A stretch of 43,407 nt of DNA from JAVBNF01 sp031551725 (GTDB lineage: Bacteria > Bacteroidota > Bacteroidia > Bacteroidales > P3), in assembly GCA_031551725.1 (NCBI GenBank), contig JAVBNF010000069.1:1-43407 (forward strand). The letters run 5' to 3'. Positions 16,461-24,572 of this stretch are shown one piece after another. The position numbers were made by a program, and so were the translations under genes. The notes under the pieces were generated by a model, which was not told the origin of the DNA, ran no database searches, and saw nothing but the letters and a program-made list of their open reading frames with translations. Numbering within the stretch: the stretch's first letter is position 1; every line of letters begins with the position of its first letter.

Positions 16461-17741
16461 ATGAATACAACTCCTTCAAAACCTCAACTTTTCCGTGGCA
16501 AGCCGATGGTGCGCATGCATGTGATGATTAAAGGCACCGGTCCGATTTGCAATTTGAATTGCGATTATTGCTATTATTTAAGTAAAGAAAAATTACTGTC
16601 GACCGACAGCCGCTGGCGCATTTCGGATGAGTTGTTGGAAGATTTCATCAAGCAATACATTACACAGCAAAATGCTCACGAAATTGTATTTTCGTGGCAA
16701 GGCGGCGAACCGACACTGTTGGGATTGGATTTTTTCAAAAAAGTGGTTGCACTTCAAAAGAAATATGCACCTTCATACGTTCGTTGTGAAAACGATTTAC
16801 AAACAAACGGCACATTGCTGGATGATGAATGGTGTAAATTTCTGAAAGAAAATAATTTCTTAGTCGGTTTAAGTATCGATGGCCCGGAGCATTTACACAA
16901 TAAATACCGCACCTTTACTTCCGGCCAAGGCAGTTTTGAAAAAGTGTTCAATGCTGCTAAATTATTGAATAAACACGGTGTAAAATTTGCAACATTAACC
17001 GTTGTAAACAATGTAAATTCCCAACATCCGCTTGAGGTTTATCGCTTTCTGCGCGATGAAATCAAAAGCAAGCAAATGCAGTTTATTCCGATTGTTGAGC
17101 CGAAGAATTTCACAAATACCGCACCGCAACATTGGAAATTGGACGACATGCCCACAGAAGGGTCTCCGCTTGCAGATCCGTCGCATCCGGATTCATTTCT
17201 TGCCAATTGGTGCGTAAAACCAGATGTTTACGGAAATTTTCTGATTCAGATTTTTGACGAATGGTATAAAAAAGATTTCGGTAATATTTATATTCCATTT
17301 TTTGATAGTGCTGTAGAACAATGGATGGGACATCCGTCGCCATTATGCATCTTCTCTCCTATTTGTGGTAAAGGTTTAGCCATGGAGCACAACGGCGACG
17401 TTTTTGCATGCGACCATTATGTGTATCCGGAATTCAAACTCGGAAATATCAAAGAAACGCCGCTGATTGATATGGCTATTGCCAAAAATCAAGAACATTT
17501 CGGATATTCAAAGGATTTTTCGCTTCCAAGCAAATGTCGCGAATGTCGTTATTTGTTTGCCTGTTCGGGTGAATGTCCAAAAAATCGTTTGTTAAAAACC
17601 AAACAAGGCGAGCCTGGATTGAACTATTTGTGCGAAGGTTTGTTTAATTATTTTGAACACATTGATCCGTATATCCGCAAAATCGTGCATCGATTGGGAT
17701 ATGAAGTCGCGGGCGATGTGCCGCCTTTGCAGAATCATTAG
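16461..17741 (+). CDS. Anaerobic sulfatase-maturating enzyme (radical SAM, SPASM)
   Basis: A 426-residue radical-SAM enzyme (anSME family). It converts the active-site Cys or Ser of sulfatases into formylglycine without oxygen. The SAM-cluster cysteines are C30, C34 and C37 in CNLNCDYCYY; SWQGGEPTLLG and TNGTLLDDEW are further SAM-binding motifs. The C-terminal SPASM/twitch region has clustered cysteines in SPICGKGLAMEHNGDVFACD and in CRECRYLFACSGECPKNR, enough for two auxiliary Fe-S clusters. It acts in the cytosol before export, and the sulfatase at 13724 with a CTAGR motif is the obvious client. It has its own promoter at 16345-16375. Confidence 0.96.
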   Translation: MNTTPSKPQLFRGKPMVRMHVMIKGTGPICNLNCDYCYYLSKEKLLSTDSRWRISDELLEDFIKQYITQQNAHEIVFSWQGGEPTLLGLDFFKKVVALQKKYAPSYVRCENDLQTNGTLLDDEWCKFLKENNFLVGLSIDGPEHLHNKYRTFTSGQGSFEKVFNAAKLLNKHGVKFATLTVVNNVNSQHPLEVYRFLRDEIKSKQMQFIPIVEPKNFTNTAPQHWKLDDMPTEGSPLADPSHPDSFLANWCVKPDVYGNFLIQIFDEWYKKDFGNIYIPFFDSAVEQWMGHPSPLCIFSPICGKGLAMEHNGDVFACDHYVYPEFKLGNIKETPLIDMAIAKNQEHFGYSKDFSLPSKCRECRYLFACSGECPKNRLLKTKQGEPGLNYLCEGLFNYFEHIDPYIRKIVHRLGYEVAGDVPPLQNH

Positions 17742-17783
17742 GGTTTTGCAAATATTTTATCCAAATTTTAAACAAAAAACATC

Positions 17784-18182
17784 ATGTTTACAATAGAACA
17801 AATTCATTTGGCACACTCCAAAGTAAAAAGCGGAGCCGATTTTCCGGCTTATGTGCAAGATTTAATACAAATCGGTGTTGTGTATTATGACACTTATGTC
17901 ATTGACGGTCATACCGTTTATCTTGGAAAAAATAATTTTACACTTGCATCAAATGCGGTGCATCCGGTATTAGAAATTGCTTCAAGCGGAAATCAAAAAG
18001 CATTGGAACATGCTTTGAAAATTCATCAGGAAGGGCAAACTGATTATTTGACTTTCAGTCAACAGGCCGCAGATGCCGGCGTTGAAAAATGGACGGTTGA
18101 CATGCATCAAATGACTTGTATTTACTACGATCGACAAGGAAATAAATTAGTTGAAGAAAATATTCCGGTTCCACAAAAATAG
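17784..18182 (+). CDS. DUF1398 family protein
   Basis: A 132-residue soluble protein of the DUF1398 family (E. coli YbcV-like). Typical features are the opening MFTIEQIHLAHSKVKSGADF with the Gly-Ala-Asp turn, GVVYYDTYVIDGHTVY and the C-terminal MHQMTCIYYD segment. The biochemical role of the family is unknown. It follows the maturase by 42 bp on the same strand and the next gene starts 12 bp later, so co-transcription is likely. Confidence 0.85.
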   Translation: MFTIEQIHLAHSKVKSGADFPAYVQDLIQIGVVYYDTYVIDGHTVYLGKNNFTLASNAVHPVLEIASSGNQKALEHALKIHQEGQTDYLTFSQQAADAGVEKWTVDMHQMTCIYYDRQGNKLVEENIPVPQK

Positions 18183-18194
18183 TATGATTAATAT

Positions 18195-18959
18195 ATGAAT
18201 GCTGAACTTAATCCCATCGACGATTTTGAAAAAGAACTAAGGATTTCTCTTGATTGGCAAGAGTTTTCGGAGGAATATCAAGATATTTTTAAACGATATT
18301 TGAAGGTTCCTGTTAAAGGATTTCGTCCGGGCGCCACGCCGGCGAGCGTTATCGAATCGATGTTTAAAACGCAACTTGCAAATGATTTGGTGAGCGCTTG
18401 TGCAACGCGCTTTTGCCGTAAGGCCTTAAAAGAAAATAATTTGGAAGCAGGCTCACCAATTGAAGTAAACGATGCTAATTTACTAAAAAACAAATCACTT
18501 TCATTTAAAGCCCGTTTTATTGAAATGCCGAAATTCGATTTGCCGGATTATGCAAATTTGAATATTGAAGCAACAGATGATGAAGATATTTTAAACGAGA
18601 TTTCTGAAAAATTGATCGAGCAAACCATTGTAAATATTTCACCCTCAATGATTGAGAAAGAAATTGCTTTTTCGGAAACAGAAAATAACAATAGCGAAGA
18701 TGCCCGCCAATCGGCCGAAGAACGCGTGAAGTTGATGTTGATTTTGAAGAAGATCGGCACACAAGACAACATCGAAGTCAACGAAAAAGATGTGGAAACC
18801 CGCGTAAAACTGCTTGCCGAAGAAAATGAAATCAGTGCACAAGAGCTAAAAGATTTCTTGTTGACAAACGGCGGATGGGGACGTTTATCAGATTCGCTTT
18901 TGGCGGAACATGTTTTGGCATATATTAAAGAACTTAATTTGAACAAAAACGCTCAATAA
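18195..18959 (+). CDS. Trigger-factor-like chaperone lacking the PPIase domain
   Basis: A 254-residue protein. The N-terminal ~115 residues resemble the ribosome-binding domain of trigger factor: residues 42-49 read GFRPGATP, the GFRxGxxP signature that contacts protein L23. The remainder (~120-254) is helical and resembles the C-terminal chaperone arms, with VETRVKLLAEEN. The central peptidyl-prolyl isomerase domain (~100 residues) is absent, and the total is about 60% of the usual ~430. No frameshift or stop is visible, so this looks like a genuine short paralogue. It may bind nascent chains or may be a dedicated chaperone for neighbours; its partner is unknown. Confidence 0.8.
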   Translation: MNAELNPIDDFEKELRISLDWQEFSEEYQDIFKRYLKVPVKGFRPGATPASVIESMFKTQLANDLVSACATRFCRKALKENNLEAGSPIEVNDANLLKNKSLSFKARFIEMPKFDLPDYANLNIEATDDEDILNEISEKLIEQTIVNISPSMIEKEIAFSETENNNSEDARQSAEERVKLMLILKKIGTQDNIEVNEKDVETRVKLLAEENEISAQELKDFLLTNGGWGRLSDSLLAEHVLAYIKELNLNKNAQ

Positions 18960-18993
18960 GTGTTTTATCTATAATAATTGAAAATGCAAAGTT

Positions 18994-19959
18994 ATGAGCA
19001 ATCTGGAACAAATTTTGACTCTCAAAAAAAATATAGGCCAAAGTATTATCGGTCAAGAAAATGTAATTTCGAAAATCATCATTGCTTTGCTGACGGACGG
19101 CAATGTTTTGCTGGAAGGCTTGCCCGGACTGGCTAAAACGCGTGCTGTGAAAAGCCTTGCGCAGAATCTTAATTGCAAATTAAACCGGATTCAATTCACA
19201 CCGGATTTATTGCCTTCCGATATTACGGGAACGGAAATTTATCAACCACAATCGGAACAAGCATTTGTTTTTCAACCCGGTCCTATTTTCAGCAACTTGG
19301 TGCTTGCCGACGAAATTAACCGTGCGCCCGCCAAAGTGCAATCGGCGTTATTGGAGGCCATGGAAGAACGTCAGGTGTCCGTGGCCGGAAAAACCTATAA
19401 GATGGAGCCTTTGTTTATGGTTTTGGCAACACAAAATCCGGTGGAACAAGAGGGCACCTATCCCCTTCCCGAAGCACAATTGGACCGTTTCATTATGAAA
19501 ATTGAAATTGATTATCCCAATGCCGGTGAAGAAGAAAAAATTGTAGAATTGGTGCGTAATGAAAGTAGAGACGCGATGCATCGCGTCTCTACAACATCTA
19601 TCGACCCACAAATTATTTTTGATGCCCGCAAAGAAATCAATGACATCGAAGTGAATCCGGCGGCGACAAAATACATGGTTGACATTATTTCCGCAACACG
19701 CTATCCGGATAAATTCGATAAAGATTTGGCCCGGTGGATAAACTACGGTGCCAGTCCGCGCGGTACGATTGCGTTGGACAAATGCGCACGCGTGGTTGCA
19801 TGGCTTGACAATCGCAAAAGCGTAACACCTGACGATATCCGGTATATTGTTCACGATGTTTTGCGCCACCGTTTGATTTTATCGTATGAAGCCAATGCCG
19901 ACCGCGTGAATGCGAATGCGGTGATTGATAAAATATTAAAGAATGTAGCGGTGATGTAG
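18994..19959 (+). CDS. moxR: MoxR family AAA+ ATPase
   Basis: A 321-residue AAA+ ATPase of the MoxR family. Walker A is GLPGLAKTR, Walker B LVLADEIN, and sensor 1 VLATQNP; the C-terminal lid is complete. MoxR proteins work with von Willebrand A partners as chaperones for complex maturation, and here DUF58, DUF4381 and BatA follow. Oddly, a perfect 28-bp palindrome (19565-19592) lies in the coding sequence and adds ~10 residues (SRDAMHRVST) between the AAA core and the lid; the frame is preserved. A four-helix-bundle gene separates it from the DUF58 gene. Confidence 0.93.
   Translation: MSNLEQILTLKKNIGQSIIGQENVISKIIIALLTDGNVLLEGLPGLAKTRAVKSLAQNLNCKLNRIQFTPDLLPSDITGTEIYQPQSEQAFVFQPGPIFSNLVLADEINRAPAKVQSALLEAMEERQVSVAGKTYKMEPLFMVLATQNPVEQEGTYPLPEAQLDRFIMKIEIDYPNAGEEEKIVELVRNESRDAMHRVSTTSIDPQIIFDARKEINDIEVNPAATKYMVDIISATRYPDKFDKDLARWINYGASPRGTIALDKCARVVAWLDNRKSVTPDDIRYIVHDVLRHRLILSYEANADRVNANAVIDKILKNVAVM
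19565..19592. repeat. 28-bp perfect palindrome inside moxR (copy 2)
   Basis: Arms GTAGAGACGCGATG and CATCGCGTCTCTAC form an exact palindrome centred on ATGCAT, as in the copy at 592-619. The shared pattern is GTAGA, a variable base pair region, CG-ATGCAT-CG and CTAC. It codes for an extra loop in MoxR. The family is REP-like. No RAYT-type transposase is seen in the window. Confidence 0.9.
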
Positions 19960-20005
19960 GGGAACGTTATTAATTGTAATTTATGGCTGTTAATGTCTAT
20001 TAATG

Positions 20006-20455
20006 GTTATTTGTTGTAATTAGGTTATTAATTGTATAAAATTGCACAAATGAAATTAGAGGATTTGGAAGTTTATTCTTTATCAATGGATTTAGGAAAA
20101 GAATGTTGGGATACCATTTTTAAATGGAAACATTTTGAAAGACATACTCTAGGTTCTCAATGGATAAGAGCAATTGATTCTGTTGCTGCCAATATAAGTG
20201 AAGGCTTTGGCAGATTTTCTTATACTGATTCACGTAGATTTTTATATATTGCAAGAGGATCTTTGTACGAATCTAAAACATGGCTTTCAAAATCTCATGA
20301 ACGAGCATTAATAAACACCGAAAAATACAATGAACTTTTAACGAAATACGAAAGATTAGGTGTAAAACTTAATAATTATATTGCGATTCACACCAAACAA
20401 ATTCAATCTGTAAACAATCAATCGCAATAAATAACTATTAATAACAACCAATAAC
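20006..20455 (+). mobile_element. Four-helix-bundle element 1, inserted in the bat operon
   Basis: The four-helix-bundle gene at 20050 is flanked by imperfect inverted repeats. The left arm (20006-20029, GTTATTTGTTGTAATTAGG...) matches the reverse complement of the right arm (20430-20455) at most positions. Further TAATGGTTAT/TTAATTGTAA-type units extend the left side back to ~19965. The unit lies between moxR and DUF58, genes normally adjacent. A promoter-like TTG (20014-20016), 20 nt and TAAAATTG (20037-20044) lies in the left arm. Mobility is inferred from the layout, and no target duplication was proven. Confidence 0.5.
20050..20430 (+). CDS. Four-helix-bundle protein (23S rRNA intervening-sequence family)
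   Basis: A 126-residue helical protein of the family annotated as four helix bundle / 23S rRNA IVS protein (TIGR02436). It has the family pattern ...SLGSQWIRAIDSVAANISEG-like with IDSVAANISEGFGR near residues 48-61, and a SLYESKTWL segment. Relatives include the accessory Avd proteins of diversity-generating retroelements. The ATG at 20050 is preferred; an in-frame TTG at 20032 would add six residues. The gene interrupts the moxR-DUF58 order and is enclosed by inverted repeats. No reverse transcriptase is present in the window. Confidence 0.87.
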   Translation: MKLEDLEVYSLSMDLGKECWDTIFKWKHFERHTLGSQWIRAIDSVAANISEGFGRFSYTDSRRFLYIARGSLYESKTWLSKSHERALINTEKYNELLTKYERLGVKLNNYIAIHTKQIQSVNNQSQ

Positions 20456-20481
20456 AAAAACCCACATAATTACCACTTAAT

Positions 20482-21414
20482 GTGAAAACGCCCTCCGAAA
20501 TATCAACCACGCTCGACGAGTTAATGCGCTTCGAATATTTGGCGCAAGTGGGAACGCTGTTGCCGAAACGGAATATCTATTCGATTTTGGCCGGACAACA
20601 CGCAGCCAAAATGCGCGGACGCGGATTGGACTTTGAAGAAGTGCGCCAATACGTGCCCGGAGATGATATTAGGAATATCGATTGGAAAGTAACTGCTAGA
20701 ACAACAGACACTTATTCAAAAATTTTCAATGAAGAAAAAGAACGGCGTTCGTTTATTTTGTTGGATCAAAGTGCGTCGATGTTTTTCGGATCGAAACTAT
20801 TTGTGAAATCGGTTACGGCAGCACATGTAGCGGCGTTGAGCGCTTTTTACACGGTAAAACGCGGCGACCGCGTGGGCGGACTGGTTTTCAACGATGAAGG
20901 AAGCGACTATATCGAACCAAAACGCAGTAAAGCCTTGGTACAACATTTCCTGCAATTGATTGCAGAACGCAACAATGCTCTGCTTTCGCGAAAGCGCACA
21001 CAATCGAAACCTGAGCTGTTTAACCAAATGCTTGAACGCACACGGCTTTCGATAACACACGATTTTGTGATTTTGATTATTTCCGATTTAACTAAAATCA
21101 ACGCTGAAAGCAAACAGCATCTGCGCAGTATGGCTGCACATAATGATGTAATTTTAGTGCATATTGAAGATCCGATGGATAAAACATTGCCGGCGGGGAA
21201 ATTGCTATTGAGCGATGGAAACAGGCAAATCGGTTGGAGCAATGATCAAAATAATTGGGGCGAAAAATATGCCAACGATTACCAACAATGGCTTGTAGAT
21301 TTGAAAGATGAATTCAGGCATTATAAAATTCCGGTCTCCGTAATATGCACAGACAAGCCTGTGGAAGAGCAGATTAAAGAACGAGTTGGAACAACATTAA
21401 AGAATAAACAATGA
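20482..21414 (+). CDS. DUF58 domain protein of the Bat/MoxR locus
   Basis: A 310-residue protein with the DUF58 motif RQYVPGDDIRNIDWKVTART near residues 53-72, then a VWA-like region (FILLDQSASMFFG with a DxSxS-type start) predicted to bind metal. DUF58 proteins are regular partners of MoxR ATPases. The start is GTG at 20482; an in-frame stop at 20467 rules out a longer version, and the first internal ATG is at codon 15. The last codons overlap the DUF4381 gene by 4 bp (ATGA), indicating translational coupling. Confidence 0.9.
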   Translation: MKTPSEISTTLDELMRFEYLAQVGTLLPKRNIYSILAGQHAAKMRGRGLDFEEVRQYVPGDDIRNIDWKVTARTTDTYSKIFNEEKERRSFILLDQSASMFFGSKLFVKSVTAAHVAALSAFYTVKRGDRVGGLVFNDEGSDYIEPKRSKALVQHFLQLIAERNNALLSRKRTQSKPELFNQMLERTRLSITHDFVILIISDLTKINAESKQHLRSMAAHNDVILVHIEDPMDKTLPAGKLLLSDGNRQIGWSNDQNNWGEKYANDYQQWLVDLKDEFRHYKIPVSVICTDKPVEEQIKERVGTTLKNKQ

Positions 21415-21899
21415 ACGACAGTATTTCCACATTAGCGCCATTTATCGAACCAGCACCTGTAGCTTTCAGTTTTCAGGAGCCGGGCTGGTATTTTGTGGGA
21501 AGTTTATTAGCGTTGATTTTTTTTATATCCGGCCTTTTTATTCTGATTCGTTATTACAGAAATCGCTACAGACGCAATGCATCCAAACAAATTGATCTTG
21601 ATTTTCAGTATTTGCTTAATGAAAAAAAATATGCAGACTATATTTATCATATCAACACATTGATAAAAAAAATGGTCATGCGCCAACATGATCGTTCAGA
21701 AACCGCATCGCTACAAGGAAAATCGTGGATTGATTTTTTAAATCGCCAATGTAAAAAAAATATTTTCACTATTGAAGACGAACAAATATTTACTGATTTA
21801 TATTTGAATTCGATTACTGAAAAAGGAGCAATTGCTTTTGCAGATAAGGCCAAACAATGGATAAAAAAACACCGTTATGTTGCTCTACATCGCCAATAA
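21411..21899 (+). CDS. DUF4381 membrane protein
   Basis: A 162-residue protein with one membrane helix (~25-45) after a short N-terminal region containing SFQEPGWYFVGSLLAL, the Pro-Gly-Trp opening of DUF4381. A basic cytosolic part follows. DUF4381 proteins sit between DUF58 and the first VWA protein in MoxR/Bat loci of many proteobacteria; the same order is seen here. The function is unknown, probably a membrane tether for the VWA complex. The start overlaps the preceding stop, and the next ATG begins one base after its own stop. Confidence 0.82.
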   Translation: MNDSISTLAPFIEPAPVAFSFQEPGWYFVGSLLALIFFISGLFILIRYYRNRYRRNASKQIDLDFQYLLNEKKYADYIYHINTLIKKMVMRQHDRSETASLQGKSWIDFLNRQCKKNIFTIEDEQIFTDLYLNSITEKGAIAFADKAKQWIKKHRYVALHRQ

Positions 21900-21900
21900 T

Positions 21901-22881
21901 ATGCATTTTGAAATTGCCCACAAATGGGTATTCTTGCTGTTGCCGCTTCCGGTGCTGGTTTATTGGCTGCTGCCGGCATGGCGAAAACGCCGATCGGCAC
22001 TGTTGGCGCCGTTTTTCAGACGTGCAGTAAGCATTTCTAACCAACGTCCAAAGCGAAGCGCATGGATTTCGAAGAAAAATCTTTTTTCATGGATAACACT
22101 TGTTGTGTGTTGGATTTGTCTGCTGGCGGCCCTTTCTTCTCCGCAACTGGTTGGGAAACCGGAGAAAAAAACGCGAACCGTACGGAGTTTTTTAATTGCC
22201 GCCGATATTTCTTTCAGCATGGCAGAACGCGATTGGAGCGTAGATGGAAAGCTCATGACACGCTGGGAAGCTGTGAAATACCTGATGAAAAATTTTATCA
22301 AAGAACGTAAAAGCGATCAAGTCGGATTGGAAATGTTCGCCACCCACGCCTATTTGCAAGCGCCATTGACAACGGATTTGGAAACGATTGACTGGCTGCT
22401 CGACCAAACAGAAGTGGGAATGGCCGGACAAATGACCAGCATTGGCGAAGCAATTGCATTCGGAATTAAAATTTTCCGCGAGGATACAATCAAACAACGC
22501 GTAATGTTGTTGATGACCGATGGTGTGGACGGCGGCACCGAGATTTCTCCTTTGGATGCGGCAGCAGCAGCGAAGAACGACAGTATTATGATTTACACGT
22601 TGGGCATCGGAAACAGCACCAGCGGCGGTTATGCGATTGACGAAAAACTGTTAACCCAGATTGCAGAAACTACCGGCGGAAAATATTTTCGTGCCGACAG
22701 CGAAAAAGAAATGCAGCAAGTGTATGCGGAACTTAACAAGCTACAACCGGTTGTTTACGAAGAAGAATCGTACAAACCGATTGTATTACTATATATGTAT
22801 CCATTGGGAGCCGCTATTCTTCTTACATTGATTTATCTGCTTTTTACAGGGGTTTGGGCGTTGTTTAAATTCTCGAAATAG
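21901..22881 (+). CDS. batA: BatA-type von Willebrand factor A membrane protein
   Basis: A 326-residue inner-membrane protein. Two N-terminal membrane helices (~10-27 and ~58-75) and one C-terminal helix (~297-320) flank a VWA domain. The MIDAS motif DISFS (in AADISFSMAERDW) and MTDGVDGG support metal binding. Bat proteins were named for Bacteroides aerotolerance; their exact job is unsettled. The ATG at 21901 is chosen because the TTG-started frame (21877) overlaps DUF4381. The gene is directly followed by a convergent GNAT pseudogene instead of batB, which is found at 37597. Confidence 0.9.
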   Translation: MHFEIAHKWVFLLLPLPVLVYWLLPAWRKRRSALLAPFFRRAVSISNQRPKRSAWISKKNLFSWITLVVCWICLLAALSSPQLVGKPEKKTRTVRSFLIAADISFSMAERDWSVDGKLMTRWEAVKYLMKNFIKERKSDQVGLEMFATHAYLQAPLTTDLETIDWLLDQTEVGMAGQMTSIGEAIAFGIKIFREDTIKQRVMLLMTDGVDGGTEISPLDAAAAAKNDSIMIYTLGIGNSTSGGYAIDEKLLTQIAETTGGKYFRADSEKEMQQVYAELNKLQPVVYEEESYKPIVLLYMYPLGAAILLTLIYLLFTGVWALFKFSK

Positions 22882-22895
22882 TTAAACTCTCTACT

Positions 22896-23423
22896 TTACT
22901 CATAAAACTCCTTGGGATATTCCACAATTCCATTTACATTTTTTAAAGCATTTTCTGTTAATTCTATTAGCATACAATTTTCATCAGGAACATCGAACGG
23001 CAATTTTATTCCATATTTTTTTGTCATTTCGTAACCGAACCTTGGATAATATTTTTCGTGCCCTAATAAAATCACCGAGCCAAACTTTAATTCTCGAGCT
23101 ATCTGATGCGCTTTTTGTATCAAATTTCCACCAATTCCCTTTCCCTGGTATGCTTTCGAAACTGCTACAGGCGCTAATGCTAAAGAAGTTGTTTCTCGAG
23201 ATTGGTCATCTATAATTTTAATTTTTGTCAGCAGGACATAGCCAACAATCCGATTGTCAATTTCTGCAACTAAAGACAATTCAGGCACAAAAGATTCAGA
23301 CCTTCTTAACCTTTCTACTAAAAACTGCTCTTTATGGTCTGTATATTGTTCGTCTTTAAACGCGTTTTCAATTAGTTTAAATACTTCATCATAATCTTTT
23401 ATTTCTTCTTTTCAGATGTTCAT
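22896..23423 (-). pseudogene. GNAT N-acetyltransferase interrupted by a stop at codon 4
   Basis: The longest uninterrupted frame (130 codons, from GTG at 23288) is only the C-terminal part. Reading upstream in frame gives ATG AAC ATC TGA AAA GAA..., i.e. MNI-stop-KEEIKDYDEVFKLIENAF, an ordinary GNAT N-terminus. The single TGA (23414-23412) could arise from CGA by one transition. The rest carries the acetyl-CoA site VSKAYQGKGIGGNLI and YYPRFGYE, as in YhbS-type acetyltransferases. Without the stop the protein would be 175 residues. Weak initiation downstream of the TGA remains possible. It is the last cassette in the array, tail to tail with batA. Confidence 0.85.
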
Positions 23424-23466
23424 TTTATCTAATTAATGTAATTATAATTGAATATTAGCAAGTTTT

Positions 23467-23600
23467 TCGTAACGTTCCCACGGCTGCTGCTGTTGCCGTT
23501 GTTTCTACGAGGCAAAAAACTGCCATATAAGACAAAAATTCGGACGAGTGCCGAACTTTCAAAATATCACAAGGCAATAGCGGCAGACTGTGAGTTAGGC
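23467..23600 (-). repeat. attC-like site 2 (between AbiE and GNAT)
   Basis: On the minus strand it starts with GCCTAAC (23600-23594), an exact RYYYAAC core, and ends GTTACGA (23473-23467), a degenerate GTTRRRY. Inside, 14-nt arms GGCAATAGCGGCAG (23573-23586) and CTGCTGCTGTTGCC (23484-23497) pair at 12 of 14 positions. An inner TTCGG/CCGAA stem is at 23539-23555. The AbiEii stop codon is 12 bp before it and the GNAT start 44 bp after. Confidence 0.5.
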
Positions 23601-23612
23601 GTTCGGTCTTTT

Positions 23613-24572
23613 TCATTTTACAATTTTTTCTAATATTCTCGAAAAACTTTCCGCGACCAAATTTTCATCAGGTATTTCTGAGAAAGCTAATGGTGTCAAC
23701 TCGCTTTGATAAGTTGAGCTTAAATTTGTCCATAGAGTAGGAAAGTCTTGGAACAATAATGAGTCCTTAACCGTTTTCATTTGCCAATCTTTTGGAATAT
23801 CAAATTCTTGCTGGTCGTGGATGAATAATTCCGAAAAATCGTTTTGAAATTCCGAAGACTGTAAATATTCTGCACATTCGGCATCGTTTGCTAAATAGTA
23901 CAAATCGTAAAAATGTCGAATTTTTGACGAAACAGACTTAACCACGTCATCTTCAAATGAAAACCGAATGAGAGAAACTAATTTTTCTACGATAGTACGC
24001 CTCTTGTCTAAAACATTGATTGAAAATGGATTTAATTCGTATTGTTCGATCAAGTCTTGTCTATTTATCTCTACAAAATAATCAGCCATAAACGAAGATA
24101 TTTCCTGCTTTACGTATGGGTATGGATTGGCGTAAGTATTGATTTCTATCAGCAACTGTCCTGCTTTTACAGTGGAAGACGTTAAACCAACCAAATTTTG
24201 ATACTGATAAATAGCTTTGTAGAAACGCGAACCTTTGCTTGTTATATTCGGAATAACGATTTCCTCTAACTCGGAAGCCATATCTTTTGCAAGTCGTTTT
24301 ATCAACATTTTCAGTTGATTTCCCGAAAATGAATCTGCATCAATAACTGCAATGTCAATGTCTTCAGAAAATCGATTTGTCAAGCGATAGGCTTTTGATA
24401 GCGAAGTTCCACCTTTGAAAACAACTTTCCCGGAATTTGGATTTTGCGCCATTCGTTGCAAAGCACGAGTGAGCCAATAATCTTTTTCGATAAATTCAGG
24501 CCTGATATTCAAAGCGTTTGCAGAAAAATTAAGTAATTGTGTAAATAATGCTTTGTCTTCGTGCAGTTTCAT
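23613..24572 (-). CDS. abiEii: AbiEii-type nucleotidyltransferase toxin
   Basis: A 319-residue toxin of a type IV toxin-antitoxin / abortive-infection system. Motif I is VVFKGGTSLSKAY and motif II FSEDIDIAV, the GG(T)S and DxD residues of the nucleotidyltransferase fold. Conserved downstream motifs follow (EKLVSLIRFSFEDD and RHFYDLYYL). Family toxins act on tRNA or other targets to stop growth, for example after phage infection. The ATG at 24572 is chosen because it overlaps the antitoxin stop as ATGA; an ATG four codons upstream (24584) is possible. It is probably controlled by the antitoxin through the operator at 25427-25456. It lies in a cassette bounded by two attC-like sites. Confidence 0.92.
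   Translation of the reverse strand: MKLHEDKALFTQLLNFSANALNIRPEFIEKDYWLTRALQRMAQNPNSGKVVFKGGTSLSKAYRLTNRFSEDIDIAVIDADSFSGNQLKMLIKRLAKDMASELEEIVIPNITSKGSRFYKAIYQYQNLVGLTSSTVKAGQLLIEINTYANPYPYVKQEISSFMADYFVEINRQDLIEQYELNPFSINVLDKRRTIVEKLVSLIRFSFEDDVVKSVSSKIRHFYDLYYLANDAECAEYLQSSEFQNDFSELFIHDQQEFDIPKDWQMKTVKDSLLFQDFPTLWTNLSSTYQSELTPLAFSEIPDENLVAESFSRILEKIVK

Noticed and set aside
22881..22887. GTTAAAC at the batA stop as a fourth attC core closing the array
   Set aside because: It fits the degenerate GTTRRRY pattern but no partner core or stem structure could be found, so chance is likely.
23412..23414. TGA read as selenocysteine or another amino acid in the GNAT gene
   Set aside because: No SECIS-like structure is seen, other genes use TGA as a normal stop, and position 4 is not a plausible Sec site.
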